From assembly GCA_024698345.1 (NCBI GenBank), contig JAILRH010000247.1, positions 1-51,417 of the forward strand: a stretch of DNA of 51,417 nt, read 5' to 3'. Positions within the stretch are counted from its first letter, which is position 1, and every line of letters begins with the position of its first letter. Under the pieces are notes generated by a model, which was not told where the DNA came from, made no database searches, and saw only the letters and a program-made list of their open reading frames with translations. Made by a program: the position numbers and the translations under genes. Shown in pieces: positions 7,955-17,715 of the stretch. This stretch comes from Lachnospiraceae bacterium (GTDB taxonomy: Bacteria; Bacillota; Clostridia; Lachnospirales; Lachnospiraceae).

Positions 7955-9745
7955 CTATATCTCCTTTGTATAACCTTTAAGCCACGCTCTTTCATCTTCA
8001 TTCAGATAAGGCGACACCTTATCCCAGACTAATCTGTGATAATCATTAAGCATTTTCACATCTGATACTTCAAGATATTTTTTGTCGATACCGTCTAAAT
8101 CTATCGGTGCATAGGTAACAGTCTCAAAGCCCATAAATTTACCGTATTCATTTTCTTCCAGTTCCACACAAATCAGCTCATTCTCAGTTCTGATTCCGTA
8201 CTCTCCCTCAATATATACTCCGGGCTCGTCGGTAGTAACCATTCCTGCCTCAAGAACACATTTATCTCTGCTGTTTTGTGGTTCTCGCCACCTGAAATTA
8301 TTTGGACCTTCATGTACATTTAACATGTATCCGACTCCATGACCTGTTCCACACTTATAATCAACTCTTTCTTTCCACAGTGCTCCTCTTGCAAGAATGT
8401 CAAGATTCGTTCCTGTGCAACCATCTAAAAACACTGCGTTCATAAGATTCAGCATTCCCTTTGCAACCAGGGTAAAGTGTTTCTTCATGTCCTCCGTCAC
8501 AGGTCCAAGTACAATAGTTCTAGTGATGTCTGTAGTTCCCTCAAAATACTGTCCGCCGGAATCAACAAGATACATTCCCTCTGGTTTCAATTCCACGTTA
8601 CACTTTTCATCTGCACTGTAATGCATCATTGCAGCATTTGCTCCATAAGCACTTATAGTTTCAAAACTCAAGTCCTTTAAAGGTCCCTGTTCTCTTCTTA
8701 ATTTCTCGAGATATTCTGCTGCACTAATTTCAGTTATTGTCTCTTTTCCCACATTATTTTTCAGCCAGTACATAAATTTAGTCACTGCCACGCCATCCCA
8801 GACATGACATTTCCTGATATTTTCAAGCTCCGTATCATTCTTTACCGCTTTCATTTTCTTTGTTGGATTTTCAACATCTACTATCTCTGCACCTGACAGC
8901 ATTCTTGAGACAAGATAGTTTGAGACAGACAAATCAACCATTACTTTTCCCGTTATCTTTGACAGGTCATCATAAAATGAATGATAAGGTTTTTGCATGA
9001 TTCTTATCTGATTATCATCTGACAATTCTTTTGGGATATCACTTCCCGTATAAATAATGACTTCATCTGTTGTAATTATTGAATATGACAAAAATACCGG
9101 ATTACATTTTACATCACTTCCTCTCAGATTATAAAGCCACGCCTGATCGTCAAGGGAGGTCAGTACATAAGAAGAAGTATTGTTGTCTTTCATTATTCTT
9201 CTCACTCTTTCAATCTTGCTTTCAACACTCTCACCGGTATACTTTTCCTCTAAACTGTATATTGGTCCAAATTCCAATACAGGACGCTCTTTCCATACAA
9301 TGTCCGCCAAATCCCTGTCATACATTATTGCTGCGCCGTGTTTTTCTGCAATATCACATATTTTCTTTCCATATATGTCACTTACTACTCTTCCGTCAAA
9401 TCCAATGGCACCGCCATCTTTGCACATCTCATCAATCAGTTCTTCTTCTTTCTTTACACCGGCATCTCCCATTCTCATGAGAGTAATAGAACTTCCCTCA
9501 AGTTCCTCTTTTGCCTGAATAAAATATCTCCCGTCCGTGTACATATATGCATTTTCCCCGGTAACAATCAATGTGCCGGCAGAACCTGTGAATCCACTCA
9601 AATATTTCCTGCATTGAAAATATTCACTCACATACTCAGACATATGAAAATCAGATGTTGGTACTATATAAATGTCAACACCTGATTTTTTCATTTCATT
9701 TCTCAAATTATCAATTCTTTCATTTACAGATATAATATCTGACAT
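7955..9745 (-). CDS. Xaa-Pro aminopeptidase (M24B), long form
   Basis: Cytoplasmic metallopeptidase that removes N-terminal residues preceding proline. At 596 residues it is the long, three-domain form: two creatinase-like N-terminal domains (about 1-300) and a catalytic M24 domain (about 310-540), followed by a C-terminal extension. The dinuclear metal ligands are visible: Asp in LVDSGGQYFEG and in TTDITRT, His in GTGHGVGYMLNVHEGP, Glu in TDEPGVYIEGEYG and in IRTENELICVE. ATG follows GGGAGGGG. It ends upstream of rpoD with a 323-bp gap, so the two are probably transcribed separately. Confidence 0.94.
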   Translation of the reverse strand: MSDIISVNERIDNLRNEMKKSGVDIYIVPTSDFHMSEYVSEYFQCRKYLSGFTGSAGTLIVTGENAYMYTDGRYFIQAKEELEGSSITLMRMGDAGVKKEEELIDEMCKDGGAIGFDGRVVSDIYGKKICDIAEKHGAAIMYDRDLADIVWKERPVLEFGPIYSLEEKYTGESVESKIERVRRIMKDNNTSSYVLTSLDDQAWLYNLRGSDVKCNPVFLSYSIITTDEVIIYTGSDIPKELSDDNQIRIMQKPYHSFYDDLSKITGKVMVDLSVSNYLVSRMLSGAEIVDVENPTKKMKAVKNDTELENIRKCHVWDGVAVTKFMYWLKNNVGKETITEISAAEYLEKLRREQGPLKDLSFETISAYGANAAMMHYSADEKCNVELKPEGMYLVDSGGQYFEGTTDITRTIVLGPVTEDMKKHFTLVAKGMLNLMNAVFLDGCTGTNLDILARGALWKERVDYKCGTGHGVGYMLNVHEGPNNFRWREPQNSRDKCVLEAGMVTTDEPGVYIEGEYGIRTENELICVELEENEYGKFMGFETVTYAPIDLDGIDKKYLEVSDVKMLNDYHRLVWDKVSPYLNEDERAWLKGYTKEI

Positions 9746-9869
9746 AAACCCCTCCCGATATTTTTATTGTATTATTTGTTCATCATAACATAATTTTGTT
9801 GTTATTAACTTATTAATTACAGTATACTCTAATACCATTATTTATATATCGTAGCATATTCCTGCAAAA

Positions 9870-10949
9870 TCAGGTTTCGCCACCGGCTATAATTTCCCCC
9901 CCGCAAAGAATATGACCTTCGTCGTCATAAAGCACAAGTCCCTGTCCTTTTGTAATCGCTCTCTGCGGACTGTCAAATGTACATTTAAGCAATCCATCTT
10001 CTGTGATATTTGCTGTACAATAAGCCCCTTCATGACTGTATCTGATTTTTGCAAAAGCTCTTAAATCCTTTGGTATACTGTCGATAGCCATGTAATTAAT
10101 GTTATCTGCAATCACATCAGTTCTGTACAAATCATCAATCGGCGCTATGACAACTTCATCGCTCTCAGGTCTTATATCCTTTACAAACATCTTTCTTCCA
10201 AGATCTAACTTTATTCCCTTTCTCTGACCTACCGTATAGAAAATAATGCCCTTGTGTCTTCCCACAACTGTTCCATCCTGAAGCAGAATATTTCCGGGAA
10301 CCGCTCTTTTACCTGTACGCTTTCTGATGTAGTTGGCGTATCTTCCATCAGGAATAAAACACATATCCTGACTGTCTTTCTTATCCGCAACTATTATGCC
10401 TGCTTCTTTTGCTATTTCCCTGATTTGATCTTTTGATTCAAAATTACCAAGGGGCATAATTGTTCTTGCAAGCTGTTCCTGCGACAATCTGAAAAGTGCG
10501 TATGTCTGATCTTTTTTTTCATTTTTTGCATTTAAAAGTGTATATCTTCCGTTAGGTAATTTTACAACGTTTGCATAATGACCTGTCGCAACATAATCTG
10601 CTCCAACTTTGTCAGCCACTTCCATCAGGGCATTCCATTTTATCATTGGATTGCACATAATGCATGGATTAGGAGTTCTTCCGTTATTGTAGGAATCTAT
10701 GAAATACTTTATTACAATTTCATCAAACTCTTTTCTTTTGTCGACAACATATGTTTTGATTCCTAAATAATCAGCAATACTATTGGCATCCAGTATATCT
10801 TTGTTATAACCTTCCTCAACCGCATCCGAATTTCCTTCTTTTGGTATCTGCATTGTTACGCCAATTACCTCATATCCCTGTTTTTTAAGCAGATATACAG
10901 TTACTGATGAGTCTACTCCTCCAGAAAGCCCAACGACTACCTTTTTCAT
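9870..10949 (-). CDS. mnmA: tRNA-specific 2-thiouridylase MnmA
   Basis: Thiolates U34 of the glutamate, glutamine and lysine tRNAs with ATP and a sulfur relay. The 359-residue length is normal. The PP-loop SGGVDSSVTVYLL is at residues 9-21, the first catalytic Cys is in NPCIMCNPMIKWN, the second in DSQDMCFIPDG, and the conserved FYTVGQRKGI box precedes the C-terminal beta-barrel. All are intact. A strong terminator ends the gene upstream, so mnmA probably has its own promoter in the short 10950-10980 stretch or is read through. Confidence 0.96.
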   Translation of the reverse strand: MKKVVVGLSGGVDSSVTVYLLKKQGYEVIGVTMQIPKEGNSDAVEEGYNKDILDANSIADYLGIKTYVVDKRKEFDEIVIKYFIDSYNNGRTPNPCIMCNPMIKWNALMEVADKVGADYVATGHYANVVKLPNGRYTLLNAKNEKKDQTYALFRLSQEQLARTIMPLGNFESKDQIREIAKEAGIIVADKKDSQDMCFIPDGRYANYIRKRTGKRAVPGNILLQDGTVVGRHKGIIFYTVGQRKGIKLDLGRKMFVKDIRPESDEVVIAPIDDLYRTDVIADNINYMAIDSIPKDLRAFAKIRYSHEGAYCTANITEDGLLKCTFDSPQRAITKGQGLVLYDDEGHILCGGEIIAGGET

Positions 10950-10982
10950 ATTACCAAGTCCCTTCCAGTAATTTAAAACTTG

Positions 10983-11022
10983 AGGCTGTTACAAAACATT
11001 CTAACAAATGTTGCAACAGCCC
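10983..11022 (-). terminator. Terminator after the KD-rich anchored protein
   Basis: On the minus strand GGCTGTTGCAACATT pairs with AATGTTTTGTAACAGCC (one small bulge) around a 6-base loop. A T-rich stretch follows. It lies 36 bases past the stop codon at 11058. Confidence 0.8.
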
Positions 11023-11057
11023 CCATAAAAAATCCACTCTATATTCTAATTCAGTAC

Positions 11058-11648
11058 TTAGTTTCCTAATTCATCAGGAGATACTATAGGTGACCAACCG
11101 TCAGCCTCTCCCGGATATGCTTCAGAAACTGTTTCTCCATTTGCATCAGTTGGAGCAACATAACTCTCTTCTATAACCTGTAAATCCCCACCGTCAATAT
11201 CCGGCTTATCCTCTGCCTTTGTCTCATCCTTGCTGTCTTTATTATCTTTATTATCTTTATTATCTTTATTAGTATCATCTTTGTTGTCTTTTTTATCTTT
11301 TTTGTCTTTTTTGTCCTTTTTATCTGACTTATCTGACTTATCAGTAGCGTCCTCGTTGTCCTCTGCTACATTTGTGGAACTCTTATCAACTATTCTTGTA
11401 ACTGCCTCTCCATTTGCATCTGTCTCAACATTACCGTCCTTGTCTGTAACAGTTTCAACTACTTTGTCACCGTCTTCAAATACTTGAACATCATCCCAGA
11501 AATTGCTTTCTGTCTCACCGCTCTGAGTTGTTTTTGCGTCTCCGTTTTTTGTAGTATCATCATTATGAGTTGTCTTTACTATAACTGCTACTGCAATTAC
11601 TAACACAATTATTGCTGTCAATCCTATAATTAGTTTCTTTTCCTTCAT
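11058..11648 (-). CDS. Membrane-anchored low-complexity protein, function unknown
   Basis: I do not recognise a family. The 196-residue protein starts with a single hydrophobic segment (LIIGLTAIIVLVIAVAVIV, about 5-23) with no lipobox cysteine, so it is probably an N-terminally anchored extracytoplasmic protein. Residues about 95-145 are almost entirely Lys, Asp and Asn in short repeats (KDKKDKKDKKD, then NKDNKDNKDSKD). The tail is Asp/Glu/Pro-rich and acidic. ATG follows AAGGAGAG, and a terminator lies after the stop, so it is a real single-gene unit. The charged repeat may act as a flexible spacer. Confidence 0.75.
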   Translation of the reverse strand: MKEKKLIIGLTAIIVLVIAVAVIVKTTHNDDTTKNGDAKTTQSGETESNFWDDVQVFEDGDKVVETVTDKDGNVETDANGEAVTRIVDKSSTNVAEDNEDATDKSDKSDKKDKKDKKDKKDNKDDTNKDNKDNKDNKDSKDETKAEDKPDIDGGDLQVIEESYVAPTDANGETVSEAYPGEADGWSPIVSPDELGN

Positions 11649-11832
11649 CTTTACTCTCCTTTTTTATACTTTTCCCCTTGTATACTGCTTGATGAAAGCT
11701 CTCATTTTCCATTCATTCAAGCAACTCTTATATGGGTATATCACAAAAATGTGAAAATACAAAGTCCAAAATCAATAAATAAAATTAAATTAATTAAAAT
11801 TAAGAATTATTAATATTCCAAATTATCATTTA

Positions 11833-13650
11833 TTATGGATTACTATTTTTTATAGGGTCTACAAACTGATTCAAATAGTACTGATACAGTGCTTTGTATT
11901 CCTCGCTTCGTCTATCCATAGCATGTCCGTGCATATCATCGAACTCATCATAACTGTTAACTCGCTTAACAATGTGCAAAGCAACGTTACCGCAGTGACT
12001 CGCCATACGTTCAATGTTACCTACCAGATCAAGAAGTGCAATGCCTGCCTCAACGTTACATCTTCCTGTCTCTAAACGCTCAATATGCTGATCCTTTATA
12101 GTATCAGCCATCTTTCCAACCGCTCTCTTCATTGGTTCAATTCTTGCAGCTAACACTGTGTCATTATTTCTGAAAGATTCCATTGTCACACTGAGTAATG
12201 TATCCACTGCTTCGATAATGGCCTTAGCTTCCTTAATTCCCTCTTCAGAAAAATGTATTCCCTTTTCATTTTTTGCCTCTCCTGAGAAGTAAATATTGAT
12301 ACATCTGTCACCGATTCTTTCAAAATCGCTGATTGAATTAAGAATCTTTGACACTACTCTTCGTTCATCTTTTGTAAGTCGCTTTGTATTAACCTTCAAT
12401 GTATACCTGCTCAAAACTGTTTCACACTTATCTATAAATGATTCGTTCTCATTGAGTATCTCAACTTTCGCTTCATCACTCTTCTCGAAAAGTTCCATTG
12501 CAATCTTGTAGTTTTCATAAACAGTTTCTACCATCGAATTCATCACTTTCTCACACTGCTCCAGCGCGATAGTTGGCGTATTGAGAAGCATATCATCCAA
12601 TTTTTTAAATTCAGAATCGCTCTTGCTCTCTTCATCTTTTCCGATAATCTTACCTGTAAGATTTGCCATCTGTGAAGAAAACGGCAACATCATCAAACTT
12701 GTCAAGAAGTTAAATGCAATATGAATAGCTGCTATAAAAGTTCTGTTTTCATACTTTGTCACCCAAAAATCAGGCTTAAAAATGAAAACAAGTATATATA
12801 CAACAATCATCCAGAATACAGCACCAAATACATTAAAAAACAGGTAACTGAACGATACTCTCTTTGCCTTTTTGTTGGCACCAAGTCCTCCAAGAAGGAT
12901 TGTCATACACTTTCCAATGTTCTGTCCAACAATAACAGGAAACGCAACTGCCGGTGCCATACCGGTGGTTGCAGCAAGCGCCTGAAGAATACCTACCGAA
13001 GCAGATGAGCTTTGAATAATAGCTGTAATAACAAGTCCAAGTAACACTCCATACAATGGGTTAGATAATGTTGAAAACATATGGATTACTTTCTCTGAAT
13101 CTCTAAGTGGTTCAAAAACATTTTCCATATTCTTCATTCCAACAAACAGAATACCCAGTCCCACAAAAATTCCAGATGCATCTTTTGCTGTTTTGTTCTT
13201 TGCAAACATCATAATAAATGCGCCGATTCCTATAAAAATAGGAGCAAATGTTGTTGGTGAAATAAACTGTAAAATCACACTACTGCCGCCGGCTCCTGAT
13301 TTTAAATCTTCCAAACTAAGAAGAATAGCTGTTGCTGTTGAACCAACGTTTGCACCAAACACTACCGGAATTGCCTGCATCAGTGTCATAATTCCTGCGT
13401 TAACAAAACCGATAAGCATAATCGTTGTTGCCGCTGAACTTTGGATAATGGCCGTTACACCAAGACCAAGACTCCATCCCTTTATTGCTCCAACGCCTTT
13501 CTTATCACTGGTGGTAAGTCTCTCTAAAACCTTTTCCAGTTTTCCTCCGGCAAGTTTTTCCAGAGAACTTCCCATGAGGCTCATTCCGTACAGGAACATT
13601 CCTACGCCTCCAAGTAGCGTAATAACATTAAAAATAATTGCTGTTTCCAT
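11833..13650 (-). CDS. Na/Pi cotransporter family protein with PhoU-like tail
   Basis: Sodium-dependent phosphate transporter of the NptA/YjbB type, 605 residues from the chosen start. Two copies of the Na/Pi repeat are visible: GLGVTAIIQSSAATTIMLIGF (split by family convention into GVTAIIQSSAATT and following residues) near 70-90, and LVITAIIQSSSASVGIL near 210. The C-terminal third (about 360-590) is a PhoU-like helical domain, which in relatives senses or tunes phosphate uptake. I chose ATG at 13650 because GGAGAG precedes it; the frame extends to a GTG at 13722 with no ribosome-binding site. Confidence 0.9.
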   Translation of the reverse strand: METAIIFNVITLLGGVGMFLYGMSLMGSSLEKLAGGKLEKVLERLTTSDKKGVGAIKGWSLGLGVTAIIQSSAATTIMLIGFVNAGIMTLMQAIPVVFGANVGSTATAILLSLEDLKSGAGGSSVILQFISPTTFAPIFIGIGAFIMMFAKNKTAKDASGIFVGLGILFVGMKNMENVFEPLRDSEKVIHMFSTLSNPLYGVLLGLVITAIIQSSSASVGILQALAATTGMAPAVAFPVIVGQNIGKCMTILLGGLGANKKAKRVSFSYLFFNVFGAVFWMIVVYILVFIFKPDFWVTKYENRTFIAAIHIAFNFLTSLMMLPFSSQMANLTGKIIGKDEESKSDSEFKKLDDMLLNTPTIALEQCEKVMNSMVETVYENYKIAMELFEKSDEAKVEILNENESFIDKCETVLSRYTLKVNTKRLTKDERRVVSKILNSISDFERIGDRCINIYFSGEAKNEKGIHFSEEGIKEAKAIIEAVDTLLSVTMESFRNNDTVLAARIEPMKRAVGKMADTIKDQHIERLETGRCNVEAGIALLDLVGNIERMASHCGNVALHIVKRVNSYDEFDDMHGHAMDRRSEEYKALYQYYLNQFVDPIKNSNP

Positions 13651-13879
13651 CTTCTCTCCTTTATCTGCAGCCAAAACAATCATTATTTCAAAGAAAAAAG
13701 TCCAATAAAAATTATACTTCACTAATTTTTACCCGACCTCTCACTATCACATAATCACTATTTTTCATGTTCTTCTTTATAATACAATATTTGTAAAAAT
13801 GTGTAAACAATATTTTTTACGGCAGATAAAATCTCCCAATCTGCTTCAATCAGTCACAGTAATTACAAAAAAAAAACAA

Positions 13880-13909
13880 TCAGGAGGTGCCTCTCATATC
13901 ACCTCCTGA
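13880..13909 (-). terminator. Terminator after BIG2 surface protein
   Basis: Perfect 10-bp stem TCAGGAGGTG (13880-13889) and CACCTCCTGA (13900-13909). On the minus strand it is followed by a run of ten T residues (complement of 13868-13876 region). It lies 28 bases past the stop at 13938. Confidence 0.9.
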
Positions 13910-13937
13910 ATCTATTTTTTATTTTGCTTTTTTATTA

Positions 13938-15557
13938 TTAATCTGCTTTTTCGATTGTTATTCTTGTTGCTGTCGAATCTTCATTATAGGCACCAACAAC
14001 AATATAATATGTCTGTCCGCTTTCCAATTCCATATCATAGAAACCAAAGTTAATATCTCCGGCTATTTCATCGTCGCTAACAGTAAAGCTGTCTCCATTT
14101 TCATCAAAATAAATAACTGCTCTGGTGTCTGCATTTCCGGTACTGTAGATGTTATAATATCCTGTCTCAGTCGGAGTAAATATGAATACGCCATTTTTGA
14201 TACTTGACACCTTCAGGTCTTTATCACCAATACCGATTTCTTCTGCCTCTTTAATCATGGAGTCAAATGTACTAATCTTTGTCGAAACAGTAACATCTAT
14301 ATCATTGTCTTTTACTTTTATTCTTACTTCCTTTGTCTCAAACATATATTTGTCTGAACTATCAAAAGATTGATATCCATCGTAATCATGTAATTTGTAG
14401 CAATATGGATTTATTGTGGCAATATAATCTCCATTTGGTACCGCTGCCTGCCACACGCCCAATTCTTTGTTGAATGTAAGCATAATACCTGTAAAATCAC
14501 TCAAATATCCATAAACATCTATATAGTAATCGCCTACTATCTTCTCACTGTTTGTGGCTATGCCATCATTTAAATGCAGATCATCAAATGATGCGTTAGT
14601 ATCAAAGTCGATATTAACTGTATTCAATTTTACAATCTGAATATCATATTCACGTGCTGTAACCAGAATTTCACTTTTTTCAAAAGATGCCCTAATCTTT
14701 ACTGAATAATCTCTACCTTTTCTCAGCAAAAAACCATCGCCAACTTTATCAATCTCATCCGCTGCAATCGGCTCTACTATATTCTCAAAATACGTACGTT
14801 TACCATCAGCATCATTTGTTGTGACTAATGCACCATATAATCCGGCTTCCTGAACAGAAAAATAATATATATCCTCAACTGTTTTTACAGTATCATCAGG
14901 CTCACTTTCTTCGAATGCCGGTTTTTTCAAAGTAATCTGTGTACGCTTCACAATATCAGGATTTGCACCCAAATGCTCATTGTTTTCTTCATTGCCTGGA
15001 TTATTACCGCCCGGATTTGAGTTATTTTCGGAACCATTGTTATTACCCGGTGTCACAGATGTATTATTGTTTGAAGAATTCTGCTGATTATTTGTATTCT
15101 GGCTTTGTTGATTATTTGTATTCTGGCTTTGTTGATTATTTGTATTCCGGCTTTGTTGATTATTTGTGTTCTGATTCTGCTGATTACTTGAATTCGAACT
15201 CTTTGCAGAAACGCTAACCTTGATAACCGCCTTTTTCTTTTTGTTAGCTTTGGATGTGACTTTTATCTTTGCATTTCCGGCCTTAAGAGCCTTTACAACA
15301 CCTTTTTTTGAAACTTTAACAATCTTTGTGTTGCTTGATTTGTAAGTTACTTTTTTGGAAACTTTTCCTTTTGTCTGTACTTTTACTTTTAATTTAAAAG
15401 TCTTTCCCTCTACCAAATTGATCTTCTTTTTTTTGGCATTTGTTACTTTTACTCCTGTTACCTTTCCACCTGCAGCATATACCCCTGTCTGCATGCTTCC
15501 TGTAACAACCATAGACATTGCCATACATACAGCAATGCTTCTCATTATCTTTTTCAT
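13938..15557 (-). CDS. Secreted BIG2-domain surface protein
   Basis: Exported protein of 539 residues with no recognised enzymatic domain. The signal peptide is at about 1-29, ending near VYAAGG. A bacterial Ig-like BIG2 domain (about 31-115) has KITYKSSN-type and VSKKGVVKALKAGNAKIKV motifs and is very lysine-rich. A low-complexity linker (about 117-195) has four copies of the octapeptide NTNNQQSQ, encoded by a 24-bp DNA repeat (about 15090-15185). The C-terminal half has beta-rich segments, and the last 95 residues (TPTETGYYNIYSTGNAD to SGQTYYIVVGAY) resemble pre-peptidase C-type domains. No LPXTG or transmembrane anchor is visible. A role in cell-surface or carbohydrate contact is a guess from domain type. 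Confidence 0.82.
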   Translation of the reverse strand: MKKIMRSIAVCMAMSMVVTGSMQTGVYAAGGKVTGVKVTNAKKKKINLVEGKTFKLKVKVQTKGKVSKKVTYKSSNTKIVKVSKKGVVKALKAGNAKIKVTSKANKKKKAVIKVSVSAKSSNSSNQQNQNTNNQQSRNTNNQQSQNTNNQQSQNTNNQQNSSNNNTSVTPGNNNGSENNSNPGGNNPGNEENNEHLGANPDIVKRTQITLKKPAFEESEPDDTVKTVEDIYYFSVQEAGLYGALVTTNDADGKRTYFENIVEPIAADEIDKVGDGFLLRKGRDYSVKIRASFEKSEILVTAREYDIQIVKLNTVNIDFDTNASFDDLHLNDGIATNSEKIVGDYYIDVYGYLSDFTGIMLTFNKELGVWQAAVPNGDYIATINPYCYKLHDYDGYQSFDSSDKYMFETKEVRIKVKDNDIDVTVSTKISTFDSMIKEAEEIGIGDKDLKVSSIKNGVFIFTPTETGYYNIYSTGNADTRAVIYFDENGDSFTVSDDEIAGDINFGFYDMELESGQTYYIVVGAYNEDSTATRITIEKAD

Positions 15558-15822
15558 TAGTTCCTCCTTTTCTAATTGAAAAAAATTTAATTATATCGTT
15601 ACATTCTTAATTCATTATATCATTTTCACAAATTCAATGCACTACTATTTTCTTTTATTATTTATTCTTTTTTCATACTGATTTTGATAAAAATAATCTA
15701 TTTTTTATCCGATATTTTACACTATTATTACCCAATTTGAATTATAATGAATTTATAATCGAAGATATAATTGAAGCAATAATACATATATTGCAAACAC
15801 TAATTACGAGGAGCGTGATAAT

Positions 15823-16443
15823 ATGAACAACAACAAAAAAATCATTTTAGCATCTGCGTCACCCAGAAGAAAGGAACTATTGGAGCAGGCAGGATACAAA
15901 TTCGATATAATAGTTTCCACTATTGAAGAATTCACTTCCAAAACACTTCCATATGAAGTTGTTGAGGAGTTGGCATACCAGAAGTCCAAAGATGTATTTC
16001 AAAAACTTCTTTCAGAAATTGATTACTCTTTCATTGATGAAGATGAATTCACTCTTACAGTCATAGGCGCCGACACTGTTGTTTCTATCGATGACAAAAT
16101 ACTTGGCAAACCTGCCAACCGCGATGCAGCATATGAGATGATTCATTTACTTCAAAACAACACTCATCAGGTCTATACCGGAATTTCAATTATCAACTAT
16201 AACTTTGCCACCAAGAAAACAACAGAAAAGATTTTTCACGAAAAAACTGATGTCACTCTATACCCAATCAGCACCGAAGAGATATACGACTATATAGCTA
16301 CCGGCAACTGTTACGACAAAGCGGGTGGATATGGGATCCAGGGACAGTTCGCGATTTTTGTAAAAGAAATCAAAGGAGATTACAACAACGTCGTTGGACT
16401 TCCAATTGCAAAACTATATCAGGAATTAAAGAAAATCAAATAG
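15823..16443 (+). CDS. maf: Maf-family nucleotide pyrophosphatase
   Basis: House-cleaning nucleoside triphosphate pyrophosphatase; related proteins hydrolyse dTTP, UTP or modified nucleotides. The signature ASASPRRKELLEQAGYKF is at the N-terminus, followed by VIGADTVVSIDDKILGKP and YDKAGGYGIQGQFA, all characteristic of the family. The 206-residue length is normal, with a short insertion after residue 55. ATG follows GAGGAG. It is the only plus-strand gene between 6.4 and 30 kb and converges on nagA with an 11-bp gap and no visible terminator. Confidence 0.93.
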   Translation: MNNNKKIILASASPRRKELLEQAGYKFDIIVSTIEEFTSKTLPYEVVEELAYQKSKDVFQKLLSEIDYSFIDEDEFTLTVIGADTVVSIDDKILGKPANRDAAYEMIHLLQNNTHQVYTGISIINYNFATKKTTEKIFHEKTDVTLYPISTEEIYDYIATGNCYDKAGGYGIQGQFAIFVKEIKGDYNNVVGLPIAKLYQELKKIK

Positions 16444-16454
16444 CCGGCCTCGTT

Positions 16455-17627
16455 TTACAGAACTCTCTCAAGCTCAAATTTATCATTTACAAGCACGATA
16501 TTTGCCTTTTTCCCCACCTCAATGGTTCCGTAATTATCAAGAATTCCAATTGCTTTAGCAGGATTGAATGTTGCCGCTTTTATGGCACTCTCTTTTGGAA
16601 TTCCGAAGTTAATTACATTTACCATACAAGTAAAGAGATTAGTTCCGCTTCCTGCAAGTGTTCCGTCTTTAAGTCTTACTGCACCGTCTTTAAGGAATAC
16701 CGGAAGACCTCCAAGTTCGTACTCTCCGTCAGGCATTCCGCAGGCTCTTGTGCTATCACTGATAAGAATTATTCTGTCATCACCAAACATTTTAAATGCA
16801 GTTCTGATTGATGTCGGATGAATATGAATACCATCACAAATCATCTCAGCCATAACCTTTTCATCATCGACAGCTGCCCCGATAACTCCCGGCTCTCTGT
16901 GTGTAAATGCAGGCATGGCATTGAACAAATGTGTTACATGCTTTGCCCCTGCATCAAATGCAGCCTTAGCATCTTTATATGTTGCGCATGTATGACCAAC
17001 TGAAAATGTGATTTTATCAGATAATTTATCAATTACGTCAACTGCTCCCTCCTCTTCAGGTGCAATAGTGATAAGCTTTGTAAGTCCATTTGAAACCTTA
17101 AGAAGATCTTCAATCATTTCTGCATCAGCCTTCTGAACAAACTCAGGATTCTGAGCACCACATTTTGAAGGAGAGATAAAAGGCCCCTCAAGATTAATAC
17201 CAACAAAATCTGCCTCTCCTTCAGTCTTAATATGATTTGCAGCAACTTCGCAGATCTTTGTAATTCTTTCTCTTGAAAGTGTCATAGTTGCCGGACAAAT
17301 ATTAGTTACACCAATTGAGCGCTCATATTTTGCCATGGCAGTAATAGCCTCATCACTTCCATCACAAAAATCATAACCAACACTTCCATGAAAATGAATA
17401 TCCGTAAGTCCCGGAATAACCATAAGCCCCTTTGCATCTATCACTTCATCATTTTCTGCTAACACTGCACTTTCTGTTTTGGCAACATTTTCTGCTTCCT
17501 TAGTACCTCTTGCTTCTGCAATACTTCCACATGGTACTACCTCTTTGATAATACCATCTTCAATCTTAATATCTAAATTCTCAAATTTAAAATCTTTTGT
17601 AAAAACTAAACCATTCTTGATAATCAT
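16455..17627 (-). CDS. nagA: N-acetylglucosamine-6-phosphate deacetylase
   Basis: Converts GlcNAc-6-P to glucosamine-6-P plus acetate. Amidohydrolase fold of 390 residues. Metal motif DIHFHGS near residue 75, conserved glutamate in NLEGPFISPSKCGAQN, the histidines in FSVGHTCATYKDA and AKHVTHLFNAMPAF, and the catalytic aspartate in LISDSTRACGMPDG. All key residues are present. It lies downstream of nagB with an 88-bp gap that holds a hairpin. In context it is the third step of the GlcNAc-disaccharide pathway proposed for this locus. Confidence 0.95.
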   Translation of the reverse strand: MIIKNGLVFTKDFKFENLDIKIEDGIIKEVVPCGSIAEARGTKEAENVAKTESAVLAENDEVIDAKGLMVIPGLTDIHFHGSVGYDFCDGSDEAITAMAKYERSIGVTNICPATMTLSRERITKICEVAANHIKTEGEADFVGINLEGPFISPSKCGAQNPEFVQKADAEMIEDLLKVSNGLTKLITIAPEEEGAVDVIDKLSDKITFSVGHTCATYKDAKAAFDAGAKHVTHLFNAMPAFTHREPGVIGAAVDDEKVMAEMICDGIHIHPTSIRTAFKMFGDDRIILISDSTRACGMPDGEYELGGLPVFLKDGAVRLKDGTLAGSGTNLFTCMVNVINFGIPKESAIKAATFNPAKAIGILDNYGTIEVGKKANIVLVNDKFELERVL

Positions 17628-17670
17628 TAAATTTCCCTCTCTTTAAAATCACTTTATAATTACATTTTTA

Positions 17671-17700
17671 AAGGAGCCAAAAGTTTCCTTTCAGCTCCTT
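17671..17700 (-). terminator. Hairpin between nagB and nagA
   Basis: On the minus strand AAGGAGC pairs with GCTCCTT around a 16-base loop, followed by TTAAAAATG rather than a clean T run. It may be a weak or partial terminator that lowers nagA relative to nagB. Confidence 0.5.
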
Positions 17701-17715
17701 GCTTTTATAACTTCA

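Noticed and set aside
11833-13722. Longer N-terminus for the Na/Pi transporter (start at 13722)
   Set aside because: That start is GTG without a ribosome-binding site; the ATG at 13650 has GGAGAG and begins at the conserved first helix.
15081-15190. CRISPR-like array
   Set aside because: The repeated 24-bp units are contiguous, have no spacers and encode an in-frame octapeptide of the BIG2 protein.
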